Source: Nitrospiria bacterium
Lineage (GTDB): Bacteria > Nitrospirota > CAKKRA01 > 9FT-COMBO-42-15
Length of the DNA: 18,540 nt
Reading direction: 5' to 3'
Assembly (NCBI GenBank): GCA_919903585.1
Contig: CAKKST010000182.1
Location: 1-18,540 of the forward strand
Every line of letters starts with the position of its first letter. Position 1 is the first letter of the stretch. The position numbers and the translations under genes are program-made. Below the pieces are notes generated by a model, which was not told the origin of the DNA, searched no databases, and saw only the letters and a list, made by a program, of their open reading frames with translations. This document shows positions 6,562-13,842 of the stretch, piece by piece.

Positions 6562-7761
6562 ATGGCCACTTACTCTCACAGCAAATTATCCACATACGAA
6601 AACTGTCCCCTCCAATATAAACTTCACTACATTGACGAAGTAGAGGTTGCAAAGAGGGAGAGCATAGAGGCCTTTCTTGGAAAACGTGTTCACGATACAT
6701 TTGAAAGGCTTTACAAGGATTTGAAGTGTTCTAAACTCATGACCTTTGATGAGTTGATTTCTTACTATAATGAACAATGGGATAAAAGCTGGAACGATGC
6801 TGTTGTTATCAGGGATGAAAGGTGCTCTGCTCAAAATTATAAGGATATAGGCATTAAATGCCTGAGGAATTATTATGACAGACATGCGCCATTTAGCCAG
6901 TCAACTACAATCTGGATAGAGGAAAAAAAGGCCTTTTCCCTTTCTGAGGGTGGCAAATATAAAATTAGGGGGGTTATTGATCGCCTTGATAAAACCAGAG
7001 AAGGGATTTACGAGATACACGACTATAAGACATCTGGAAGGCCGCCATTACAGGAAGAGCTTGAGGAAGACAGGCAGTTAGCCCTATATGAACTCCTTGT
7101 GAGGGAAAAATTCCCTGATGTAAAAGAGGTCAGGCTTATATGGCACTTTCTCCGTTTTGATATGGAAATGTTGTCTGCAAGAACGCTTGAGCAGCTTGAA
7201 GATTTAAGAAAAGAGACGATTGCGCTGATTGACACAATAGAATCTGATAAGGAATTTAAGCATAATGAAACTGCTTTATGCGACTGGTGTGACTATTGGG
7301 CATATTGCCCTGCAAAAAAACATTTAGTTAAGGTAGAGGCCCTTCCAGTAGAGCAATTTCTTGAAGAGGATGGGGTGAAGCTGGTAAATGAATATGTATT
7401 GGCATGGAATAGGAGTAAAGAGGCTGATATAGAAAAAGAGAGGCTAAAAGAAAGACTTGCTGTTTATGCTAAAAAGGAAGGTGTTGAAACCATAAAGGGA
7501 AGCGATTATACTGTAAAGGTTGCAATCAAGGACAAACTTTATTTCCCGGGTAAAAATGACCCTGACAGGGAAGAACTTGAGAAGATAATCAAAATAGCCG
7601 GCTTATGGGATGAGGCATCAGAGCTTGATGTGAACGTCCTGTCAAAGACTATTCAATCCGGAAAATGGGATAAGGAACTGATAAAAAAGATAAAACAGTT
7701 CGCTTCAGAGGAAGAAAGTGTCAGGGTAAGCCAGCCGAAGCTATTGAGAGAAGAGGAATAA
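6562..7761 (+). CDS. RecB-family PD-(D/E)XK protein with Fe-S cysteines
   Basis: This 399-residue protein has the layout of AddB/Cas4-type iron-sulfur nucleases. The active-site series is complete: His44 (GKRVHDTFE), Asp140 (GVIDRLD), Asp154 and Lys156 (HDYKTS), then Gln172 and Tyr176 (RQLALYE). Four cysteines in the expected places could hold a 4Fe-4S cluster: Cys15 near the N-terminus, and Cys240, Cys243 and Cys249 in CDWCDYWAYC. About 140 further residues follow, rich in Lys and Glu, with no family I recognise. It is likely a DNA exonuclease or repair factor. No helicase, AddA or cas gene is next to it, so the pathway is unknown. GAGGAG sits about 5 bp before the ATG. It ends the plus-strand block, 76 bp from a convergent gene. 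Confidence 0.88.
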   Translation: MATYSHSKLSTYENCPLQYKLHYIDEVEVAKRESIEAFLGKRVHDTFERLYKDLKCSKLMTFDELISYYNEQWDKSWNDAVVIRDERCSAQNYKDIGIKCLRNYYDRHAPFSQSTTIWIEEKKAFSLSEGGKYKIRGVIDRLDKTREGIYEIHDYKTSGRPPLQEELEEDRQLALYELLVREKFPDVKEVRLIWHFLRFDMEMLSARTLEQLEDLRKETIALIDTIESDKEFKHNETALCDWCDYWAYCPAKKHLVKVEALPVEQFLEEDGVKLVNEYVLAWNRSKEADIEKERLKERLAVYAKKEGVETIKGSDYTVKVAIKDKLYFPGKNDPDREELEKIIKIAGLWDEASELDVNVLSKTIQSGKWDKELIKKIKQFASEEESVRVSQPKLLREEE

Positions 7762-7837
7762 GTTGCAGGTGTAACAACTGCCAAATCCCGGGAAGGCAAG
7801 GATGAGGATTGGGTTCTGATAGAGAAAAGTTGTTAAT

Positions 7838-8173
7838 TTAATGATGTCCAGATTCTGAATGGCCGCCGGCGATTATGTATATAGCATCTGCTGCACCTTT
7901 ATTTTCCAGAAAACATTCATGCTCACCTGAGATATGAAAGGCAGAGCCTTCTTTTAATATACCTGAATAATGGCCTGTTATCTGAAAATCGCCTTTGACT
8001 GCAATAACCATTTCTTCATGACCGCTGCCTGACTTAATTAATCTGTCCTTTTCCTCTGGCTTTAAGATGCCATATATCATGTAACAGGCATGACTGCCTG
8101 TCTCCTCAAATCCAAGTATATGTTCGCCATTTTCAGATTTCTGCGCCTTATTTTTAAGTTCAAAGGTCTTCAT
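7838..8173 (-). CDS. Small cupin-fold protein
   Basis: A 111-residue single cupin domain. Motif 1 is seen as GHEEMVIAVKG (51-61; His52, Glu53, Glu54) and motif 2 as HISGEHECFLEN (80-91; His80, His85), giving likely metal ligands. A His-rich end (HSESGHH) follows. The ATG at 8173 is chosen because it overlaps the upstream phosphorylase stop as ATGA and has AAGGGG 8 bp before it; an in-frame ATG at 8218 would sit inside that gene. Coupling to a nucleoside phosphorylase suggests a role in the same pathway, perhaps on the released sugar phosphate, but small cupins have very diverse functions and the reaction cannot be assigned. It is the last gene of the minus-strand series. I see no clear terminator in the 76 bp after it. 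Confidence 0.8.
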   Translation of the reverse strand: MKTFELKNKAQKSENGEHILGFEETGSHACYMIYGILKPEEKDRLIKSGSGHEEMVIAVKGDFQITGHYSGILKEGSAFHISGEHECFLENKGAADAIYIIAGGHSESGHH

Positions 8174-9018
8174 TTGTATTGCCCCTTTCTCTTGTATCTC
8201 AGCATCGCATCCTTGCATGGGCAGGTGCGGGGGGTGTCTGCAATTTTTGTAATTACCTCTTTTATTATTGACGGTATTAGTGTCAAGGATTTTTGAACAA
8301 GCGCCTTTTCTTTTTCAGGAAGGGTTCCTTCAAATAAGACTCCTTTTTTATAGGGCAGTTTTTTTATGCCCTCTGCGTAGTTTGTGATGTAGCAGATGGT
8401 ACCGTAACACATCTCTAATTCCTTTGCCAAAAAAACCTCTGGCACAAGTGTCATGCCGACCATGTCTGCGCCAATCTGTTTAAAGAACCTTATCTCAGCA
8501 GGCGTCTCAAGCCTTGGGCCTTCTGTGCAGATATATGTTCCTTTTTTATGCACCTGCTTATGCCTTTTTGTTGAGATTTCAATAAGTGTTTTTTGAAGGG
8601 TAGGGCAGAACACTGGGTTCTGCCTTATGAATCCGAGGCCGCTGTTCTCAAAAAATGTTAATGGCCTTGTTTTGGTAAAGTCAATTATGTCATCAGGAAT
8701 AACTAAGTCGCCGGGTTTGAATTTATTATTAATTGCACCTGGGCCTGTCCATGATAAAATCCTCTCTGCAGATAACTCCTTTGCTGCCCATATATTTGCC
8801 CTGTAATTTACAAATGGCGCAGTAAGTGAATAGCCTGATACACCATGCCTTGACAGAAAGGCCGCTGAAACTCCTTCTATGTCTAAAATTTTTATATTCT
8901 TGACCCTTCCATAAGGCGTGTTTACTGAAATCTCTTTTTTAAATGAGCCAAAGGTTTGAGTGGCAAAGTTATACGCGCCACTTCCGCCTACTATCATTAT
9001 TTTTACTTTATGCGGCAT
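8170..9018 (-). CDS. MTA/MTI-type purine nucleoside phosphorylase
   Basis: A 282-residue member of the MtnP/PNP trimeric phosphorylase family. It has the phosphate loop GGSGAY (11-16), SRHG (56-59), NYRANIWA (71-78), EGPRLET (166-172), GMT (188-190) and a late CPC motif (266-268), a form known in some thermophile MTA phosphorylases. MTA phosphorylases read adenine with TDYD; here the segment is TNYA, with Asn213 in place of the first Asp. Asn at this site is typical of enzymes for 6-oxopurines such as inosine or methylthioinosine, and GPRLET is also more like methylthioinosine phosphorylase. It begins 1 bp after the mqnC stop, with AAGG about 12 bp upstream. Futalosine, 5'-methylthioinosine or 5'-deoxyinosine are candidate substrates. 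The family is certain, the substrate is not. Confidence 0.88.
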   Translation of the reverse strand: MPHKVKIMIVGGSGAYNFATQTFGSFKKEISVNTPYGRVKNIKILDIEGVSAAFLSRHGVSGYSLTAPFVNYRANIWAAKELSAERILSWTGPGAINNKFKPGDLVIPDDIIDFTKTRPLTFFENSGLGFIRQNPVFCPTLQKTLIEISTKRHKQVHKKGTYICTEGPRLETPAEIRFFKQIGADMVGMTLVPEVFLAKELEMCYGTICYITNYAEGIKKLPYKKGVLFEGTLPEKEKALVQKSLTLIPSIIKEVITKIADTPRTCPCKDAMLRYKRKGQYK

Positions 9019-9019
9019 A

Positions 9020-10144
9020 TCAATTAAAAACCTTCATTATCTGATAAACTGTATTCCTCTGCGCGGGCATAAAACCTGCATCCTTTATAATAGCAATCAG
9101 TTCATCCTTGCTGATCCTGAATGACACACCTGCTGCTGCTACTACATTCTCCTCAAGCATGGTGCTTCCCATGTCATTTGCCCCGAATCTTAAGGCCGCC
9201 TGTGCGAGCTTTGCGCCCTGCGTTACCCATGAGGCCTGTATATTTTTAAAGTTATCCAGAAAAATTCGTGATAATGCCAATATTTTCAGGTAATCAACTC
9301 CTGTAGCAGCATAGAAGTATGACCCATGTCCCTTGACCCTTTTTGACCCAATTTCTGTGTTTCCCGGCTGAAATGACCATGGTATGAATGCAGTAAAGCC
9401 ACTGGCCTTGTCCTGCATATCACGAATCAGGGACAGGTGTCCAATTATATCTTCTGGCGTTTCAATGCTGCCAAACATCATTGTCGCTGTTGTCGGGATG
9501 CCGAGCCTGTGAGCCTCAAGCATTACCTCTGCCCATTCAGCGGATTTTATCTTCCTCGGACTGATCAGGTTTCTAACTCTGTCAATTAATATCTCAGCGC
9601 CGCCGCCAGGGATAGAATCAAGGCCGGCAGCCTTTAATTTTATTAGCGCCTCTTTAATTGTAAGCCCTGCCTGTCTTGCAATGTAATTTATCTCTGGCGG
9701 GGAGAGGGCGTGGAGATGGATATTGAACCTATTTTTAATCTTCTTAAAAAGCCCTTCAAAATAGGTTATATCCAATTCAGGATGAAGCCCGCCCTGCAAT
9801 AGTATTTGCGTGGCATCTAAGTCAATAGCCTCCTGAATCTTTTTGTATATCTCATCCTCACTGATAATATATGCCTCTTTGTCATCCCTGTCCCTATAAA
9901 AGGCACAAAACTTACATCTGTTAATGCAGATATTGGTATAATTGATATTCCTGTCCACAACAAAGGTTACCATATTATCAGGATGTAACCTCTTTCTCAT
10001 TTCATCTGCAAGCTCCCCTAAGGTCAAAAGGTCAGCCTCTTTAAATAATATTAAGGCATCTTCTTCTGAAATTCTATGGGAAGACTTAACCTTATCAATT
10101 ATTGAATCTATTGTATTGTTATACAGTGCTATGTTCATGTTCAT
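9020..10144 (-). CDS. mqnC: Cyclic dehypoxanthinyl futalosine synthase
   Basis: This radical-SAM enzyme cyclises dehypoxanthinyl futalosine in the futalosine pathway of menaquinone synthesis. The 374-residue protein has the CX3CX2C cluster motif (Cys73, Cys77, Cys80 in CINRCKFC) and the ILLQGGLHPEL and PGGGAEIL segments. The MqnC-type C-terminal segment, near AALRFGANDMGSTMLEENVV, separates it from MqnE. Its start lies inside the end of mqnE, a 26-bp overlap. There are two possible ATGs, at 10144 and 10138; AGGA upstream is better spaced for the second (9 bp), so the first two residues are uncertain. The phosphorylase gene begins 1 bp after its stop. MqnC releases 5'-deoxyadenosine each turnover, which may matter for the neighbouring nucleoside enzymes. 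Confidence 0.93.
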   Translation of the reverse strand: MNMNIALYNNTIDSIIDKVKSSHRISEEDALILFKEADLLTLGELADEMRKRLHPDNMVTFVVDRNINYTNICINRCKFCAFYRDRDDKEAYIISEDEIYKKIQEAIDLDATQILLQGGLHPELDITYFEGLFKKIKNRFNIHLHALSPPEINYIARQAGLTIKEALIKLKAAGLDSIPGGGAEILIDRVRNLISPRKIKSAEWAEVMLEAHRLGIPTTATMMFGSIETPEDIIGHLSLIRDMQDKASGFTAFIPWSFQPGNTEIGSKRVKGHGSYFYAATGVDYLKILALSRIFLDNFKNIQASWVTQGAKLAQAALRFGANDMGSTMLEENVVAAAGVSFRISKDELIAIIKDAGFMPAQRNTVYQIMKVFN

Positions 10145-11249
10145 ACATCCTGATTATATTATAAAGCGTATCACGCTCAACAGGTACCTTGCCTGCCTTT
10201 TGGATTAGATTGATAATCTCCTCTTTGGTAAGCTCTTCAGATGTTTTTGCACCAGCGGCATGGGTAATCTTTTCCTCAACAACTGTGCCATCAATGTCAT
10301 CCACGCCAAAACTTAAAGAGACCTGAGCCATCTTTTCGCCGAGCATGATCCAGAAGGCCTTTATGTGATCAAAATTATCAAGAAAGATTCGGGATATAGC
10401 CAGTGTTTTCAGGTCATCCATGCCTGTTGTCTCTTTTAATCTTCTTTTAATCCTTGTGTTATGCGGATGAAAGGGCAGGGGAATAAAGGCCTGAAAACCT
10501 CCTGTCCTGTCTTGCAATTCTCTTAGGGAACTCATATGAGCTACTCTGTCCTCATAGCCTTCAATGTGGCCATAAAGCATGGTTGCATTGGATTTGAGGC
10601 CAATTGAATGGGCAGCCTCCATTACCTCAAGCCATCTTTCACCGCTAATCTTCTCTTCACAGATGGCATTTCTTACATTGGCCTGAAATATCTCAGCGCC
10701 GCCGCCTGGCAAAGAGCCGAGCCCTGCCTCTTTTAATCGCAAAAGTGTTTCCTTATGTGGTAGTGCTGATATCCTTGAAAAATAATCAATTTCTACTGCT
10801 GTAAATGCCTGTATATGGATATGTGAAAACTCTTTTTTTAAAGCCCTTAACATTTCAAGGTAAAATTCAAATGGTAAATCAGGATGCAGCCCTCCAACAA
10901 TATGAAACTCTGATACGCCTTTCTCAGCGCTTCTGGCCTTCTCTAATATTTCACCCAATGTTAACTGATAGGCGCCATTTTCTCCTTTATCCTTGCTAAA
11001 GGCACAGAATTTACACCTGTTAACGCAGATATTTGTGGGGTTTATATGGCGGTTATGAATAAAATAGACATTCTTTTTGTTTTTTTTTTCAGTAGCATAG
11101 GAGGCCATTCTGCCGAGCCTGAATATATCATTTGAATAAAAAAGCTCTATTGCCTCTTCAGGAGTAATCCTTTTATTTAAATAAACCTTTTCTTCTATTA
11201 TATTAATTGGCATATCAATTGGCCTATTAGTTAGCCTATCAATTGACAT
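10119..11249 (-). CDS. mqnE: Aminofutalosine synthase, radical SAM
   Basis: MqnE couples the adenosyl radical of SAM to an enolpyruvyl benzoate to give 6-amino-6-deoxyfutalosine. The 376-residue protein has CVNRCKFC (Cys75, Cys79, Cys82), HIVGGLHPDLPFEFY, IQAFTAVEI, ATMLYGHIE and the MqnE-type C-terminal stretch near FWIMLGEKMAQVSLSFGVDD. This pattern distinguishes it from its paralogue MqnC encoded next. The ATG at 11249 has GGAG 7 bp upstream and overlaps the amidohydrolase stop by 11 bp. The first 16 or so residues come from a 24-bp tandem duplication and are not part of the family core; an in-frame ATG at 11213 exists but has no ribosome binding site. Confidence 0.93.
   Translation of the reverse strand: MSIDRLTNRPIDMPINIIEEKVYLNKRITPEEAIELFYSNDIFRLGRMASYATEKKNKKNVYFIHNRHINPTNICVNRCKFCAFSKDKGENGAYQLTLGEILEKARSAEKGVSEFHIVGGLHPDLPFEFYLEMLRALKKEFSHIHIQAFTAVEIDYFSRISALPHKETLLRLKEAGLGSLPGGGAEIFQANVRNAICEEKISGERWLEVMEAAHSIGLKSNATMLYGHIEGYEDRVAHMSSLRELQDRTGGFQAFIPLPFHPHNTRIKRRLKETTGMDDLKTLAISRIFLDNFDHIKAFWIMLGEKMAQVSLSFGVDDIDGTVVEEKITHAAGAKTSEELTKEEIINLIQKAGKVPVERDTLYNIIRMYEHEHSTV
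11203..11249 (-). repeat. 24-bp imperfect tandem duplication at the mqnE start
   Basis: Two adjacent copies on the minus strand start CAATTGATAGGC and CAATTGATATGC; 18 of 24 positions agree. TATCAATTG occurs exactly 24 bp apart at 11213-11221 and 11237-11245 on the plus strand. The duplication encodes related octapeptides, SIDRLTNR and PIDMPINI, at the N-terminus of MqnE. Confidence 0.5.
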
Positions 11250-12600
11250 CTTTTAACTCCTTCTGGTATATAACCTTTCCTGCAACCATTGTCATTATAA
11301 TATCATTTGGCACTGTGTGCAAGAGGAGATCACGGTAGACCCCGTTAGAAAATTCATCTTTTAAAGGATTGCAGGTCTTATGTGGTTCAGAGGGGGCTTG
11401 TTTTCTAACGGGGCAAATATCAGTGTCCCTTTTGGGGAATCTTACGGCAATTATGTCTGCCTCTTTGCCAATCTCTATTGTGCCAGTCTTATCATCTAAA
11501 CCAAGCGCCTTTGCGCCATTAATTGTAGCGGCCATTATAATATCTTCAGCAGTTATTTTCTTATCATTAATCCTATTATGCAGAAGATAGGCAAATCTCA
11601 TCTCATCCCACATATTCAAGGTATAATTGCTTGCACAACTGTCAGTTCCGAGGCCGACAGTAATGCCTTCTGAGATCAGATTATAAAATGGCGCAACACC
11701 TACGCCGATAAAGACGTTGCTCCTTGGGCAATGGACAACAGGGACACCTTTTCGTGCCAGCCTTTTAATATCATCATTGTTTAAATGAACCCCATGTACA
11801 AGTAAAAATTCAGGTGATAACAAGCCTTCTTTTTCAAGGTATTCAACAGGGGATTTGCAATCTCCAAAAACCTGCCTCTTATATTTGTCCCACTTAAACC
11901 TTTTTAGGTAAATATCTTTAATCGGGCCTTTGTCTTCCGAGATAAATTTTATCTCTTCCCTTGATTCTGAAACATGCATCGTAAGTTTTAGATTTTCCTT
12001 TTCTGCATACCCCTGTATCAGTCCAAGTAATCTTGGCGATACTGAGTAGGGCGAATGGGGAGAGATTCCTATACTCAATAATGCTGTTTCGTCCTTTCTT
12101 AAGCTTTCTATATCCTCAATTGCCTTTTTCCAATAGCTTAATGCCTTTGTGTCATCAAAATTCAGGAGTTCCTTATATACTATTCCCCGTATCCCGGTCT
12201 TTTTAAGTTTATAGAGGCTTTCACCATTTGTTGATATATCAGAGATAGTTGTAGTTCCTGTAGAGATTGCTTCAGTTATCCCTTTTTCACTCCCTGATGA
12301 GATTACCTCTGCTGATGTGGCCTTTTTTTCATCAACAAGCCTTAATATCCAGTGCATCAACTCTGTATCTTCATTAAAAATCCTGCCCTTAAGTGCTGTC
12401 AATTCAAGATGTGCATGAAGATTAATTAAGCCCGGCATCAGGGCTGCATCTTTAAATTCCATCAGCTCATGGCTTCTGTATCTATTAATTATTTCATCCT
12501 TTATACCAATATCTCTAATCCTTCCATTTTCTATTAGGATTGCAGCATTAAGGATTGGTAAGTAGGATACTGGTAAGATTATCTCTGCGCTTAAAATCAT
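11239..12600 (-). CDS. mqnX: Amidohydrolase, probable aminofutalosine deaminase
   Basis: A 453-residue metal-dependent amidohydrolase of the MTA/SAH/cytosine deaminase type. Metal and catalytic motifs are HAHLE (62-66), SPHSPYS (180-186), HVSES (209-213), LVHGVH (267-272), HCPRSN (290-295) and GTDS (319-322). Placed just before mqnE and mqnC, it most likely deaminates aminofutalosine to futalosine. General MTA, SAH or 5'-deoxyadenosine deamination is the main alternative and cannot be excluded. Residues 396-421 are an in-frame insert from a palindromic element; without it the sequence would read TDIYRDLLL and the length would be about 427, as expected for the family. No clear Shine-Dalgarno sequence precedes the ATG, which is 43 bp after the preceding gene. 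The gene symbol is inferred from context. Confidence 0.85.
   Translation of the reverse strand: MILSAEIILPVSYLPILNAAILIENGRIRDIGIKDEIINRYRSHELMEFKDAALMPGLINLHAHLELTALKGRIFNEDTELMHWILRLVDEKKATSAEVISSGSEKGITEAISTGTTTISDISTNGESLYKLKKTGIRGIVYKELLNFDDTKALSYWKKAIEDIESLRKDETALLSIGISPHSPYSVSPRLLGLIQGYAEKENLKLTMHVSESREEIKFISEDKGPIKDIYLKRFKWDKYKRQVFGDCKSPVEYLEKEGLLSPEFLLVHGVHLNNDDIKRLARKGVPVVHCPRSNVFIGVGVAPFYNLISEGITVGLGTDSCASNYTLNMWDEMRFAYLLHNRINDKKITAEDIIMAATINGAKALGLDDKTGTIEIGKEADIIAVRFPKRDTDICPVRKQAPSEPHKTCNPLKDEFSNGVYRDLLLHTVPNDIIMTMVAGKVIYQKELKDVN
11338..11415 (-). repeat. Palindromic element inserted in frame in the amidohydrolase gene
   Basis: Perfect 13-bp inverted repeats, CCCCGTTAGAAAA (11340-11352) and TTTTCTAACGGGG (11401-11413), bound a 74-bp unit. 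Removing 78 bp (26 codons, Cys396 to Val421) restores a continuous TDIYRDLLL reading. The insert keeps the frame open and adds a peptide with two Cys and several Lys/Pro. It lies in the C-terminal part, after the last metal motif, so the catalytic barrel should be intact. The form recalls the protein-coding palindromic elements known in Rickettsia, but homology to them is not claimed. Confidence 0.75.
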
Positions 12601-12643
12601 AATGTCTGATAATGTATCTTATGTAAACTTTATAATGGGACGA

Positions 12644-13840
12644 TTACTCAATATCGTCGGCTGTCCCCTTTTTGCCGTCAGTCCCGCTGGAATATATTTT
12701 ATACGCCTTTTGCGACAGTAGCTCATAATTATATTCCATGCCCCATGGGTCTAATAAATCATTTTTAGATACATAATTCTGGGCAATCAGTGTATCTAAA
12801 TTTTTAGGATAAAAACCATTCTCGTAATAAAATGTCTCTATTGAAAACCTTATGCTATCCAGTCTGCCCCTTACAATGTATCCTTTAAGGTAGCCCAAAT
12901 CCTCCTTATAGGAATTAAAATTATTGACCAGTCTATATGGTACATCCAAGTAAAAGAAAAGTAATAATAAAATAAATATTAATGCAGCAGAATTTACATA
13001 TTTAAATACAGAAGAAAATGCCTCTTTAAAGTCAAAAAGCACTGTCCCTCCTCCAACTTTTTTTGTGGAGCCCTCGCCCTTATCAATAATCTGTCTTGTA
13101 TAAAGACTTGAGAGTAACTTACAGGTCTCAAACTGTCCTAACTTGGTTAAATCTATAATCTCCTGCGCATCGCGCTTGCCATCTATAAAGCTGAGGACCA
13201 ACTCCTCATCTTTTGTAAATGTCTGGGAATCATCGTCAGCAGCAAGGAGTATATCTGCAAAATCGGTTAATTCACTGCCTGATTTTTCTTTTTGCCGGGG
13301 AGGCTGCTCTGATTTTGCAAAGACAATATTCAGGGATGGTATATTCTTTTCAATCAGGGGCCATTCATCAAGCATCCTGATTCCTTCCATTAAAATAAAT
13401 TCTGTATTTAATGGGGTAATAATGTCTTTGTCATATTCTATATCTTTCTGATTAAAACTGTAATTGCCATCCTTCCATGCAAAAAGGCTGAGTACAGTCT
13501 CTGCTAACTGGAGCTGCAAGACCTCTTTTAGTTCATTATCGTTTATTAGCCCTGCATCAAGAAGAACAAAACCCAGCTTTCTATTCTGTTTTTTCTGGGA
13601 CTTAAGGAGTTCCTTTAATTGTTTTTCTGTGATTTTATTTGTCCTGACCAGAATCCTCCCTATCTTTTCTTTATCCTCCCTGTTTGTAGTCTCTGCGCCT
13701 ACAATCATGCCGTTATCAAATAAAACAGTTATAGATATTTCCTTATTTGTAAGTACAAGCTCGCCTGCCTTCCTCTGAAGACTAATAAGCTGGAATATAT
13801 CAGCCAATCCAAAATCAGAAATTGAACCTTCTAATGCCAT
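12644..13840 (-). CDS. DUF4388 / MshEN-like / pseudopilin-like fusion protein
   Basis: A 398-residue protein with an unusual domain order. Residues 1-50 match the DUF4388 (PatA N-terminal) pattern, starting LEGSISDFGLADIFQLI. Residues 58-130 (IGRILVRTNKITEKQLKELL, then LGFVLLDAGLIN) look like the N-terminal domain of type II secretion/type IV pilus ATPases. A helical, possibly winged-helix part (about 208-255) follows, then one membrane helix (about 284-300). The final 70 residues resemble the C-terminal domain of major pseudopilins of the GspG type, with YYENGFYPKNLDTL, LLDPWG and the Ca-site-like ending SSGTDGKKGTADDI. There is no prepilin peptidase site. Topology would put the front in the cytoplasm and the tail in the periplasm. 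It starts 2 bp after the TPR gene, so the two probably act together. The function is unknown. Confidence 0.8.
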   Translation of the reverse strand: MALEGSISDFGLADIFQLISLQRKAGELVLTNKEISITVLFDNGMIVGAETTNREDKEKIGRILVRTNKITEKQLKELLKSQKKQNRKLGFVLLDAGLINDNELKEVLQLQLAETVLSLFAWKDGNYSFNQKDIEYDKDIITPLNTEFILMEGIRMLDEWPLIEKNIPSLNIVFAKSEQPPRQKEKSGSELTDFADILLAADDDSQTFTKDEELVLSFIDGKRDAQEIIDLTKLGQFETCKLLSSLYTRQIIDKGEGSTKKVGGGTVLFDFKEAFSSVFKYVNSAALIFILLLLFFYLDVPYRLVNNFNSYKEDLGYLKGYIVRGRLDSIRFSIETFYYENGFYPKNLDTLIAQNYVSKNDLLDPWGMEYNYELLSQKAYKIYSSGTDGKKGTADDIE

Positions 13841-13842
13841 AG

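Noticed and set aside
7762..7837. Bidirectional terminator between the convergent nuclease and cupin genes
   Set aside because: Only a weak GTTG...CAAC pairing without a T-run is seen.
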